Shown piece after piece: positions 47,201-58,194 of a stretch of DNA of 64,000 bases (its first letter is position 1; each line of letters begins with the position of its first letter). Origin of the DNA: Mactromeris polynyma (lineage: Eukaryota > Mollusca > Bivalvia > Venerida > Mactridae); contig JASFXZ010000038.1 of assembly GCA_032209605.1 (NCBI GenBank), forward strand, positions 1,612,001 through 1,676,000, given 5' to 3'. The translations under genes were made by a program, and so were the position numbers. Below the pieces are notes generated by a model. The model did not search any database. It worked only from the letters and a program-made list of their open reading frames with translations, and had not been told where the DNA came from.

Positions 47201-50200
47201 CGCTCATGAAGCATTAATTATTGTTCCATAATGTCTTGAATTTCTAAATTATACTACATATATTTTAAGTGCACTGTGAAATGTGCAAACAGTCAACATA
47301 ACTGCATTGGTATTTTATTCAAATTTACTCAAACATTATTGATAGTTGCTATAACTATTTATCTCACATGACTATACTATTTTCCAAGTGATTATTTATG
47401 ACGAAGTCGCCACAATGGCAGTCCAGTGTATGTGCCTCCCTGTGTCCAGATTTTCTTGTCCGAACCATTTCTTTGAAACATTGGAGGATTTTCAAAGAAC
47501 TTGGCACGAATGTTCACCGTTGCTTGCCGAATTATTGGGGAGGCGGACACCGCCCTTGTCTCCCCAGTCGCGACACCACTGAGTATTCTATACATAATAA
47601 GCAAGATTAATGCAAGCATACTATAATGATTAAGAAAAATATAGTGTACCGAAATGTTCAAAGGTAAATGTTAATATAGGTGTACTACCTTACAACCTCA
47701 TTACATGCGCAGTCCGTCGATCTAATTAAGTTTAATCATAAAATATTAAGTATTTACCCGATATGAACATAATTTATCGGTTTCATCATTTTTGAATATG
47801 TTATATTAAAATACTTGCTTCGTAATTATGGATGCATTGGAAGCGCCTCTAAGGACCTTCAGTCCTTTGATATAACTATAGGTCGCCGAGTAATTACGAG
47901 GTCGCACTTATCACGCCTTATTGTTTATTAATTTGTTCGCAGTTGTGAATCAGGTGTGCAATGCCCCATGGGAGTAAGTGCATGCGATCGTTTAATGGAT
48001 TATTTAACTATATCTTTTACCTGTCGGGACTGGTTTAATGCGGTCGCTAGTCGCGTTATAGAAAAGTCGTTTGATAGATACTATTTATATAGTAAAAACG
48101 CTCGGGCCGGAATTTAAGTGGTCGTTTAATAAAAATCGCCTAATACAGGTGGTCGCTCGAGCAATGTCTACTGTATACTCAATATTAGAAAATATTTATA
48201 TTCACAGTAAATCTACTCAACTCTAGAACAGTCTGTAAAATCTCGTACTAATAGACTTGTAGGCTACTCATTTCTAGAACTCAGTGTATATTACCATACT
48301 AGTGAAGCCACTCTATTCCAAAACATAAGTCTATTCACACACTTGTAGACCTATACAAATCTAAAACAGGGTGTGTATTCATATATTATATATCTACTCA
48401 ATTCTATAACATATTGTAGTGAAGGAAGTACGACTGCAATTCAAGAGTTAACTTTTTTATATCAAAGTTCAGAATTTAAAACAAAACAAATCTGCAGAAA
48501 AATTATCTTTCCAAATAACAAAATAAAATGAGACATATTAAGCGGAATGCGACGAGTATCTAAAATACAATGTTGTTTTATCTCGTTCTTGTAATGGGTA
48601 GATGATGACAACTTTTTACTATTAAGTAATTTCATGTACCCGGTTAAAGATTACGTAACTTTCACTGAAGTTTTGAACACTTAAATATCAATATTGATTA
48701 TGTTGATTTCAGTGTACATAGAGTCACATCTGAGTTCTGTTAGGTGCAGTGTTAGTGAAATGATAATTATTATGTAAATTCGTATAATTAGAACATGGCT
48801 CGACCTTACAGTTTAATACATAAAACATGTTTCATCAATAGACTGTATTTAAAAAAACTAATGAATATAATTCATAGAAAATAATTGAAAACGTTTGACG
48901 CACGCATTTCAGTTGTCTCATGTTTCCACGTTTGACGCACGCGTAACTAATAAGTCATATCGGGTTTTAATGTGCTTTTACATAATAGTAATTGATGAAG
49001 CAGTTGGTAATGTTTATTTCTAAATGTATCACGTAAATAATTAATTATCACTTTGTTTACTACATTGTCCACTTTCATGAATACATTCATGTTACCATGT
49101 GCACATTCATTCTGGTAACAAACAAACATTCTGGTAATAGCGATACAGTGCAATCTGTCTAGAGTAACACCATGTGGAGAGTTGCAAATATCGACTGTTG
49201 TTGAGAGGTTGTTGCCCAAGAGAGGTAAAAAGCAGAAGCAAAGTTTACTTTGGTTCCAAGTTCAAAGTTTATTGCGCAAAAAAGGCATCCGGTCCATACA
49301 CATATTACAGGTTATATATACATGTATAAACATTTAGATATGTGCTGTAGGTGTCAATGAAATCAAACATATCAATTTCTACATGACATAATACATGATA
49401 TACTTTACAGGTTATCAACAAAACATGTAACATTTCAGTCGTATAGTGCAAGGTATTGCTCTCGTTCCTTGGATACGGTCATTGAAGAGTGACCTTTGCT
49501 CGAGAAAGGGCCGATCAGGAGAATTTGTGCGGTACATTAAATTTTGAATAAACGATTGGTGGTTAGATGTTCTCCGAATGTCGATGCAACTGCATAAGTT
49601 ATATCGATACACTCTCTTCGTTCATACAGTAGCTTGAACACTATGAGTCGTTTGTCTTTCAGTGACACATGTAACTTTAGTGTACATGATTTGCGAATTA
49701 CTATGATTTGCCTTTCATAGTGGATGATTGTATAAAGTCTTAGATATATTTATATTACTGATTGTGTTCATCCAATGCAGCAATACTCGGCTACAGATGC
49801 TATGACGATGAGACATGTTCCCTCATTCATGGTATATGTTCAAAAAAGAAATGTAAATGTGGACCATACAAGACATACGATCCAGATATCCACGAATGTG
49901 TCGTCTCAAGCCTAGGTAACTCTCTACCGTTTGTTTTATTATGACCCACCGTCATCTTGCTTCATCCAAACGACGATATCGCGGTTAACTTGGAATTCAT
50001 AATATCAAAAATAAGCTGAAGGAAATTATAAGCTAGAGAATCTTACTTGAGTGGTCAATTAATTGAGTTTATTAAACGAGTCTACTAAAAACAATAAACA
50101 CGAGGCTTTGCGGAGTTTTTATCGGTTTTAGATGACGTGTAGCAATGGCTTAATATTTACATGCAGTAAAACCCCACTTAAAACTCACCTCAATAATAAG

Positions 50201-53200
50201 GCCGCCACACAATTAAGAACACCATTTTCAAGTCAATGTTCACTGTGTTGCTCTTTATTCAACCTCAATATTAAGACCACCACAATAACAAGATCAGTTT
50301 TCAAGGGACCATAGTCTTATTATTCAGGTTTTACTGTACATAGTGTAATTCCTATTGAATACATTGTCCCATTGTAAAACAATGGAAACATGGGTTGGTA
50401 AATTCAAAAGTGTCCGATAATGGTATCGCATATTTGCCCTTTAGGTGATGAAATGCAGTAGCGAAATCAGCTTACACAGAGTACATGTCTGCAGTCAATA
50501 CCGTGGCAATTATATCCAACATATAAACTTTTATTGCTATTCACTCTCTTTTCAGAGTTATAATTCAGTAAATTTGATTGTTTTTATCAATACTTCATTA
50601 GACAGTACATGTAATTATACAGTCGGACTTCGTTTATTTGACAACCTTCTATCCGAATATTTGGTATCCTCCGAAATAAATATTAGGTCCCGAATTGAAA
50701 TCACGGGTATATACAAAACCATGTTTGATTCGAAATAAAATGGGACCAGACGAATTCGTATGAAAGAAGCCCGACTGTATTCCATAGTTCGCAAATGTGT
50801 CCGGGAAATCGTACTTGTAATGGGTGATAGCGAATGCACAGCGTAATCGTCACCAAAATAACTCGGTAATGATGTGGTCAGTATGTTTAGTAAAACCCCA
50901 CTTAAGACCACCTTGAAAATAAGATCACCAAACTAATAAGATCGTAATATCCTTGACTTGATTTCAAGTTGTTCCTATAGTTTAACTCGATAACCAGACC
51001 ACCTCCCTGCTAAGACGTACTGGCCTATACTCAGAACCGAGGATGGTCTTGTTACAGAGGTTTCACTGTAGTAAGTGTTTTGTTATTTACTCCGCAGGTA
51101 TTCGCCTTTCTCCACTCAATCAAGAAGAAGGTGCACCCATGTTTAATCATATTGGATACCTTGAGATGTTTATCAATGGTCAGTGGTCATATATCGATGA
51201 ACACAAGTGGACATGGGAGGCCACCAAGGTGGCATGTCGGGAAATAAACAGCAGCTTAATGTAATCGTTGTTATCACAGTTACCAACATCATCATCGTCA
51301 TCGTCGTTGTTGTTGTTGTTGTCGTCAGATTGAAGTTTCATTTACTAGTCCGAGAAGTACTATTTGACGAGTATCAGTGTCATTAACGGTTATATTTACT
51401 TGTTAACACAATTATCGGTGTCAAATTCGGTGTCCATCTACTTCTTTTACAGTTGACAGTTTATATAAGTAGCGTAGCGCCCTTTTATCTGCCTCTGCGC
51501 GTTGATCATATTTGAATAATCGTGTAAATGTCAGACAGTAAAAAATGTTTGTGGAAGCTCAATAAGCCCGTGTCCGTATGATATTCATTATAGAAGCCAT
51601 GCTCTTTAGCTTAACATGTACGTATAAAAGTAGAAACTCCACCGTTGTTTTGCAGATATGGTGGAACATTTCATCCAAATTGGTTTAATAAGGAACATCC
51701 AGCAGATCCAAAAACAGACAAATTTAGCAAGCTGGCATGCACCGGAAGTGAACTCTCCCTACTCGATTGCGACCACAAATTTGCTGAAGGGAAAAGTTCC
51801 AACAATATGCCTATGGTGATCACCTGTTTTGACTTTAACATCACGGGTAAAGTATTCTTAATATATAAATAGTTCAAAATATTACTTTAACATCAAGAGT
51901 GAAACTGTTGATGACTGCTTCATGGGTTGCTAACCCGTACTCGCACCTTATTCAGTGATTGTGAAGTTAGCGGTTAAACTTTGTCGAAGTTTGGATTCGA
52001 ACTCACGATCTTAGAATCAGGAGTGTTCTACCCCTTGACCCATATGCCTCCCTTGTACATATACACGATAAAAAGACCACAGGGACACGTATCCTCCCTT
52101 GTATACATATACACGATAATAATACCACAGGGACCCGTATCAAACCCTTTACGGACAAAAAGGCTTGTATATGTTATATAAAATATATGCGTTTCACAAA
52201 GAACCCTTAGTCAATACCTGGGGCTATATTACAGAAACATCAAAATTACATTTTCCTTTAATGGTTTATGTAATCTACAGGCTATTATAACATGGTCAAA
52301 TCAAGAGTGAATATTATTAATATGTTGTTATCATTACCATTATAAAGCTTAACAGTTTTAATGTGGTTTTTGAATTACATCCATTTGAAGTGAACATATT
52401 TAAAATTTACTTAAGATGCTTCTGTCCTAAAAGTCCCCGCGGCCATCGACTACGGCAAACATACGGTATGGCATTTAGTATAGATAAGTATCAACAAAGA
52501 CTTGGTAAGAAAACCCGATAGCTTTCATTGAAATTTTACGTGTGGAAATTAGTAATATAGCCAGTACAAGTGCTCTGAATCTTTGAATTTTCGTATTATC
52601 ATCCAATTGTATCCAATAATTCTATAGTTTTTTTTCAATCATTCAAGAAAAACGACAAATCAGGTCAGAGAAATGTTTCAAAACAGTGCGCGTTTTCTCG
52701 AAAGCTTGGAGAAAATGTAGTATTTCATGACAAAATCTCATTACAACGATACATTTTAATAATCTGGCGCTCATACTGGCTTCATTAGTACGAGTATGAT
52801 TTCATTACAATGAAAAGGGTTTTCTGAACACACTATGTCGGTTGTTTCAAATATATGGCATTATATGCCAAACAAACCGTACTTTTCCATAGACGGTGGC
52901 CTAGGTGAAAATGCCAATACCCCCAAAGAGCTCGAAACTGGTCCCTGTTGATTATACCCCCCTACATGTTTGTCTTCATAACGCTTTTCATCAATACCAT
53001 TATGAGTGGGACACTGTGAAGATGATCAACTTCCATATTTACGAAATGTAAAGAGGCTGTTTGTTAATTTCAAACAACCGGAAATACGGAATTACATTTA
53101 ATGTCCGGCTGTCCGCTAGTTTTATACTGACGCGATTCTGAACCGAAAATAACTGATTTTAGACATCAAAACGAAATTTTTTTTTCTTTGACCTTAAATT

Positions 53201-54639
53201 AAAATTCTGACAAATCGTAGATTATTTTCTAATGTATAGTTTTGATTACGAACAAGTAATGAATGTATACGTCATCAAGCAGACATTTAATTTTGAAAGA
53301 ATGCTGACGTGTTTCATTTCAGAAAGCGGACAATCAATAACTTATGTTTTGAGCTATGTAAAGTCTTCTGGAAAGAAGATAGGTGTCAAGTATCGTATTT
53401 CTAACGCAATATGTGAATCTAAGTCGATGTAAAACAAAAATAATTTCGTTGGCATAAATGATATTCCTTATCAACTACTCGTTTATTCGACAACCTTCTA
53501 TCCGAATACTTGGTATCATCCGAAATAAAGATGAGGTCCCGATGTATCTTCTTAGGCGCGTCATTGAAGTTGGCTACTCGAAACGAGTATTTCGAAATAA
53601 AATTTCGGACCCAATGAATTCGAATGTACGAGGACAGACTTTGTGAATAAAAGTTATTTTACATACATAATTACACAAATATGTATTATGCCGCTTTGAG
53701 AATGTTCGATTTTAAATGAAAAGACGCAACAATGAACGGCCAATAGTGTTTTGGATACGCAGAAAAACATACCTATGGCATTATATAATTTCAGATGGGA
53801 ACTATGTATATCTGCAACCAGTAGTCGACAAAGGTTATGGTATATTGACGATAAACTTAACAAATATCAATGGTGTAGTATGCCATGAGAAGGACTGGAA
53901 TAGAAACGACGAGGGTCTCGTGGCGTGTACATCCATCAATCCAGGCTGGAAACAGTATGTTTTTTATGCCAGTTTTCATTGTATTAGAGCAATCCATTCA
54001 TTGCAATGGCTTATCTCTACTGAATGCTTACCTCCCTCTTTGCATTTTAAAATCTTCACAACATCATGACAAAGTGATCTGACACGATGAGCCCGAGTTG
54101 GACGGGTTTACGTGTTGTTATCGATTGCGGTAATCTATGTTATATTCATGATTCGAATCACAGAAGATTGTCACGAGTTCTTTCCCTTCCTACCATCTTG
54201 AGTTATCTCCCTTTCTTTGTATATATATTATACACATATACTATAGAAGGAATAAAGAGGGAGAACTTTAGATGGGATAAGAGGAAAGAACTCGTGACGA
54301 ACTCCTGTGGTTCGAATGAATGGAACAGTATAAATGTCGATGTAACGGCGGATTAGTACTTTTGATTTGTACATAAGCTTGGAGTAATGATATATCAATT
54401 GCATTTCGTATCGTTTCCTTCAACGTTTAAGTTCAAATAACGTCTGGGAATATCATTTTTTCCATTTCAGAATTGGAAAAAAGGAAAAAACTAAAAGTGA
54501 TAATAATGTTCTGGTGAGTCATGTTAAATGTTCTGGCGAGGAGCCACACTTGCTTTACTGTCAGAATGCAGGTTGGGGTTGGGCTGATGGATGCCCAGTG
54601 GACGATATTCTCGCCATCAAATGTGGAGCAAAAAACTAG
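40912..54639 (+). CDS. Gene C: secreted PAN-EGF-CCP-EB-SRCR-SRCR protein, 463 aa
   Basis: Exons: 40912-41229, 42319-42418, 45937-46092, 49781-49915, 51098-51260, 51656-51846, 53795-53954, 54471-54639. The sum is 1392 nt, phases match, TAG stop. Domains as in gene B: signal peptide 1-24, PAN to 106, EGF-like to 139, CCP 140-191, EB 192-236, SRCR1 237-354, SRCR2 355-463. By eye, differences from B are 5 in PAN, 1 in EGF-like, 0 in CCP, 14 in SRCR1 and 34 in SRCR2. The introns carry insertions missing from B (43600-45420, 46330-48175, 51453-51637, 52195-52795). A possible alternative exon lies at 53323-53428. The ligand is not known. Confidence 0.8.
42319..42418 (+). CDS. Gene C exon 2: EGF-like Cys-rich segment
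   Basis: 100 bp, phase 0-1. One replacement compared with B (CIPK for CIPN). All five cysteines are kept. Confidence 0.7.
43676..43946. mobile_element. hAT-like MITE
   Basis: Left end CAGGGGCGGTTCAAGGATTT and right end CCTGCATCCGCTAGTG are imperfect inverted repeats. CAGGGGCGG-type ends are known from hAT elements. Poly-G runs of 13-14 bases lie just inside each end. No clear 8-bp target duplication was found. Confidence 0.55.
44299..44733 (-). CDS. Unrecognised open frame in an intron insertion, 144 codons
   Basis: Minus strand. From an inner Met there is a hydrophobic stretch (LSFILEFLLILFFNGLLPLP) like a signal peptide or membrane anchor, then a polar part with VAFVPKGAVILKLTKIG. No domain was recognised. 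It could be a transposon fragment, a retrocopy exon or chance. No counterpart exists in gene B. Confidence 0.2.
   Translation of the reverse strand: MRSNDISPYKTVFVVFLKMALSFILEFLLILFFNGLLPLPVINISKNETPHKQHLSTKECCRVGVAFVPKGAVILKLTKIGNRNVLVIYAQIELTELAGDRRIFITLYQSILQPKIVLATKRSQERDLYCAVISSYSIGKCDWS
44810..44880 (+). repeat. tRNA-derived SINE head
   Basis: GGCCCTGTGGCTCAGTGGTA has the A box and GTCGTGGGTTCGATCCCTCG the B box, 35 bp apart. The 5' and 3' ends do not pair as an acceptor stem, and unrelated sequence follows, so it is a SINE and not a tRNA gene. Confidence 0.65.
45937..46092 (+). CDS. Gene C exon 3: sushi/CCP domain
   Basis: 156 bp, phase 1-1. Base-for-base identical to gene B exon 3, including both splice sites, while neighbouring intron sequence shows differences. 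Confidence 0.85.
46725..46802 (+). mobile_element. Retroposon 3' tail with ATA microsatellite
   Basis: TTGTAAAGCGCTTTTGAACG and GAGCGCTATAAAATCTGGTA followed by (ATA)n. This AGCGCTATAAA word with a short repeat tail is a common 3' end of animal LINE/SINE families. Confidence 0.5.
47390..47580. repeat. Dispersed repeat of unknown class
   Basis: Contains TTGGCACGAATGTTCACCGT and a GC-rich end GGAGGCGGACACCGCC. Open frames occur on both strands, which speaks against coding. Its ends were not determined. Confidence 0.35.
49781..49915 (+). CDS. Gene C exon 4: EB module with shifted donor
   Basis: 135 bp, phase 1-1. A deletion after NECV has removed the donor used in gene B. The next GT, at CCTAG|GTAACT, restores phase 1 and adds three codons net (ECVVSSLG). 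The same GT exists in B, but there it follows an in-frame stop. Confidence 0.7.
   Translation, partial: QYSATDAMTMRHVPSFMVYVQKRNVNVDHTRHTIQISTNVSSQA
50620..50780. mobile_element. MITE of the CAGTCGGACTTCG family in intron 4 of gene C
   Basis: Same position and ends as the gene B copy at 31122-31277, so it predates the duplication. Confidence 0.7.
50889..51071. mobile_element. MITE of the CAGTAAAACC family, next to exon 5 of gene C
   Basis: Left end TAGTAAAACCCCACTTAAGA, right end GTTACAGAGGTTTCACTGTA. Counterpart of 31389-31571. Confidence 0.6.
51098..51260 (+). CDS. Gene C exon 5: SRCR1, first half
   Basis: 163 bp, phase 1-2. Six replacements compared with B. The missing Cys (SYIDEH) is shared, so the loss predates the B/C split. 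Confidence 0.8.
51453..51637. other. Insertion of about 185 bp before exon 6 of gene C
   Basis: Flanks are continuous in gene B near 32020. It ends 18 bp before the exon 6 start and leaves the acceptor GTTGTTTTGCAG intact. Class not recognised. Confidence 0.6.
51656..51846 (+). CDS. Gene C exon 6: SRCR1, second half
   Basis: 191 bp, phase 2-1. Eight replacements compared with B. C5, C6 and C8 are kept and C7 is missing, as in B. Confidence 0.85.
51985..52060 (-). repeat. tRNA-derived SINE head in intron 6 of gene C
   Basis: Diverged counterpart of 32366-32443; the B-box part reads GTGAGTTCGAATCCAAAC on the minus strand. Confidence 0.5.
52195..52795. other. Intron 6 insertion of about 600 bp private to gene C
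   Basis: Gene B joins the flanks directly near 32540. No recognisable ends or frames were found. Confidence 0.5.
53323..53428 (+). CDS. Candidate alternative exon of gene C: short SRCR2 first half
   Basis: 106 bp between acceptor TTTCATTTCAG and donor GTAAAA, open, with phase 1-2 exactly like exon 7. It encodes ESGQSITYVLSYVK and, near the end, NAICESKSM, whose Cys would take the C3 position; C2 is missing. Because exon 7 is also 1-2, the two cannot be used together without a frameshift, but either fits between exons 6 and 8. In gene B the copy is broken. It may equally be a decayed exon. Confidence 0.4.
53475..53642. mobile_element. MITE of the CAGTCGGACTTCG family in intron 6 of gene C
   Basis: Counterpart of 33186-33354, with right end TTCGAATGTACGAGGACAGA. 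Confidence 0.6.
53795..53954 (+). CDS. Gene C exon 7: SRCR2, first half
   Basis: 160 bp, phase 1-2. C2 in VVCHEKDW, C3 in VACTSINPGW. Of about 23 base differences from B only one codon change (TGT/TGC) is silent. Confidence 0.8.
54471..54639 (+). CDS. Gene C exon 8: SRCR2, second half, with stop
   Basis: Stop TAG at 54637-54639. C5-C6 in KCSGEEPHLLYC, C7 in WADGC and C8 in IKC. It is two codons longer than B at the C terminus (GAKN). Confidence 0.85.
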
Positions 54640-55013
54640 ATGTATAGAGTACTGGTTTCATTAACACCGTCACCTCTGTTTCAATATTGTTGTTAATTTA
54701 ACTGCACACGATATCTTCATAGTCAGCCATTTCATCGCCGTCTTTATGATCAAACTTCTAGACTGGTGCCCAGCTGATCAGTCAAGTAAGCAGTAATCAA
54801 TAAAAGAAGCTGTATACCCACATCGCTGGACGCCTCGTTGACTTCAGGGAATGAGACAGATACTGCGTTCCAAACATCCCGTCGCAGAGCGTAAAAAGTG
54901 TTTTGTTATAGTTAATAGATGATGGAGAAATAGGCTCTCTGGTCGTTAAATAGTTAAATACTGGTCGATTTATTCCTGAACAAATCTATCTCTATAACGC
55001 GTATTGGTCGCAG

Positions 55014-55019
55014 AATAAA
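55014..55019 (+). terminator. Candidate polyadenylation signal of gene C
   Basis: AATAAA in the block conserved with gene B (34475). A second AATAAA at 54799-54804 lies in the private insertion and is nearer to the stop, so it may be used instead. Confidence 0.35.
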
Positions 55020-55945
55020 AATATAGTGGTTGTATATGAGAACGTTGAAAGTATATATAAATTTTCAACAACCTATACATGTGCTTTATTTCTGCGAAAT
55101 ATAGTCGGAACAATGTCAAACTATTTAATAGACAAAATCCAAACACTGAAAAACAGAATAATGTTAAAATGTTTATTCTAGCAGAGAATTATATACATCA
55201 CAAGGGGAGATCACTGCGTATGAGATCAAAGTCGTTGTATTATCTTCATCTCCGTCAGGTCCTATATCTGGATTAGGATAACTCACCGACCGATGGAACA
55301 GCACGGCATTCTATCGACAGGACAGAAATCGCATCATCACACAATATAATTCAATTGATTGAATTGTATTTGTCGATGTATGTCATTATTGTTGAATCAT
55401 GTTCGTTGTTTTTCCTGTTAGTTCGTAACGATAATAAGTCGCTTAACTATTCTGTCGGTTCGACGTTCTGTCCGGAATCCAGTACATAATAAGTAAGTTA
55501 GTTGCTCTTCCATACACATGAATAAAAAAGACGTAAGTTTTGTCGAATGATGTTTTAGTTTAGTTTTATAATATGTTATTGTATTTATATATAAAACTAC
55601 CATATTTGCACAAACATACAAATAACTTGTACATACATACACACGTTTTAACATTGTTATCTAGGGCCCTCCCTATAGCTGTTTCGTTGCGATTCCCTGT
55701 CGTAACCAATATTAAGTTAAACATTTAGTGATTCCCACATCACAAGGTTTTCAAGTGGATGATTCGGAACACTTCGATTAATACATTAATATGCTGAATG
55801 TATTTTCCAAAGGATCAAACAATAAGTGTGTATGCATACAAATATCTTCGGGACAAAAAGGTGAACAACACGCCGGATAGTTGAAGTAGCTTCGTCCTCC
55901 TTAAACAAGATCAACATGTATGGGGTGGAAATCTGAAACTTCGTA

Positions 55946-56317
55946 CAGTCGGGCCTCGTTCATTCGAATTTAACGGGTCCGAAATTTTATTTCGAGTAAT
56001 CTTGGTTTTGAATGACCCATTTCAATTCGATGTATATAAGAAAATACATCGGGACCTGATATGTATTTCGGATGATACCGAGTATTTCATGACATGACCA
56101 CAAATTTATGAACTCATTTCTACGAAAGACCGGAGATGACATTCATACTTCATTATTTTTCTCTTAAGAGAGTAACGATTTCAAGATTTCCACTTTTAAG
56201 AATTCACGAATCCACGATTTCATCTTCATGAATTCACGAGTTCAATTCCACGAAATCATAATTTCAACTGCACGGATTCATAATATTGGGTTGTCGAATA
56301 AACGAGGTCCGACTGTA
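55946..56317. mobile_element. MITE of the CAGTCGGACTTCG family carrying an internal insertion
   Basis: Same structure as 35417-35783; duplicated with the gene unit. Confidence 0.65.
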
Positions 56318-57294
56318 TTTACAGTTTAAGATCTTCACAGAGAAACTTTGGGAGACACAGATGTTTGCTTTAGCGAGATAAACGTGGTAATAGATTATTA
56401 CTACGGTAAATTAATGAAGTTGCTGAAGAAAAAGGGTTGCTAAAGAGTGTCGCTTTTGATAGGGTGCACTTTTTATTGTTTTCTGTATTTTAGTAGTTTA
56501 TTATTTGTATTATAAAAGCTTAAAGCGCCATTACATATATTATGTTATTAATGTATATATAAAAAATACTTTAACATATTTGGTAAGGACTGACATTCGT
56601 GCCGAGGAAAATATTGTCATGTCCCTGAATTTGACATAACTGATTGTCATAAATAGAACATTTAACTCCTTACTTCTTCGAAGACATTTCCCTGTCACTG
56701 AATAACTCAATGCATAGACTGTTGAATGCGACCATTTCTGACAAGTATGAACGATTTTTACTGCAATTAAACCTTATGGCCTTCCCTGTGCGTAATCAAA
56801 ATGATAAATTAGAACATCTGTCAAAATCTCTACTTTCATTTTGATGTCTACAATAGGTTACTTTTGGTTTAGGAAATGTCGATATAAAAGTTACAGAAGA
56901 TCTTTATGTGAAATAGAAAGAAATTTGTCTGGCTGAAATCTACTATCTTAGAAAGGCCAACATAATGTATTGCCGCTTTCAAATCCAGATATTACTAGAA
57001 ATTGATAGTAGCAGGGACTGGCATTACAATATTTTTGTGCGTTTGAAAGTTCTCCATCTGAATACATGTATTTCAATGCTAAGCTGTATTTTTGCAAAAT
57101 ATGTTGGTGCATTCTTTTTATTTAATATTATTATAAGCTTAGTCATGTAACTGTGTGTGAATAAATAGTTTCAAACAATGTTAGTGATATTTTTCTGTAT
57201 ATTTGAATCATTGAGGCTGATGCAGTAAAATCTCACTTAAAACTTGAATGAAGTTGGCGCGGCAATCGTACATCGTACATCAACACTGAATACC

Positions 57295-57885
57295 GACCCA
57301 GATTGAATACAGAGCCAGCACTGACATCGTTAGTCGACTTATATTTTTGAATACATATCTTAAATCGAACCCAGAGCTAGAACTGACATCAACATTCGAA
57401 ACGGGTCCGAGGCTAATAAATAACTGGAGTCGAATAACGAGCCAGCTCGTACATCGCTATTCGAGTTTTCTAAATATTTGAATGCAGACACACGACTGAA
57501 TCCAGAGCTAGCATTGACATCAACATTTGAACTTGACTGCGGCGAATACATATCTGGAGATGAAAAGCAAACCATCTCGTACATCGTTATTCGAGTTTTC
57601 TAAATATTTGAATACGGACCTAGTAGCGAATCCAGAGCTAACACTGACATCAACATTCGAAAAAGGTCCGCGGCGAATACATATTTGGAGTCGAATAACG
57701 AGCCAGCTCGTAAACCGTTATACGAGTTTTCAAAATAATTTGAATAATTAACTAGTAGCAAATCCAGAGCTAGCACTGATATCAATATTCGAACTTGATC
57801 GCGGCGAATACTTATCTGGAGATGAATAACGAGCTAGCTCGAACATCGTTATTCCATTTTTTTAAATATTTGAATGCAGACCTAG
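57295..57885 (+). repeat. Tandem repeat of about 125 bp, 4-5 units
   Basis: Same unit as at 36765, with at least one unit more. Short palindromes such as GAGCCAGCTCG and GAGCTAGCTCG occur in the units. Confidence 0.8.
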
Positions 57886-58194
57886 TACAAGCCCTCCAAC
57901 ACGCGCTTTTCCTCAAAATTGAGAACATTTTTTGAGGAGGATGGGGGAGGGTTGAAAACAAAAGTATTTTTTTGCATTTCTAAACTCACAAAAACAACAA
58001 GTCTTTGGGGGCACCCTCCCCCTTCCCCCCTTAAAAAAGAATTTTTCAATTTGTTTATTTCTAAACTCACAACAAAACAAAGGTCTTCAAGGGCTTAGAC
58101 CCCACCCCGTAAACAATATTTTACGTTTTCAATGTTTTGCATTTCTAAACTCATAACAACAACAACAACAGCAAAAGTCTTTGGGGCACCCCTA
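57886..58194 (+). repeat. Short degenerate repeat with CATTTCTAAACTCA words
   Basis: Three units share TTTCTAAACTCACAA, an AACAAC-rich part and GTCTTTGGGGGCACC. Not seen in the two other spacers. Confidence 0.6.

Larger units (their letters stand above)
46330..48175. other. Intron 3 insertion private to gene C
   Basis: Not present in gene B, where the flanks meet near 28905. It contains a retroposon-like 3' tail (46725-46802) and a dispersed repeat patch (47390-47580). Frames here, such as 46816-47094, show no recognised domain. Confidence 0.6.
54640..57294. other. Region downstream of gene C
   Basis: Aligns with the region after gene B. A stretch at about 54675-54915, with an AATAAA at 54799, is missing there. 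A MITE lies at 55946-56317. No gene was recognised. Confidence 0.5.
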
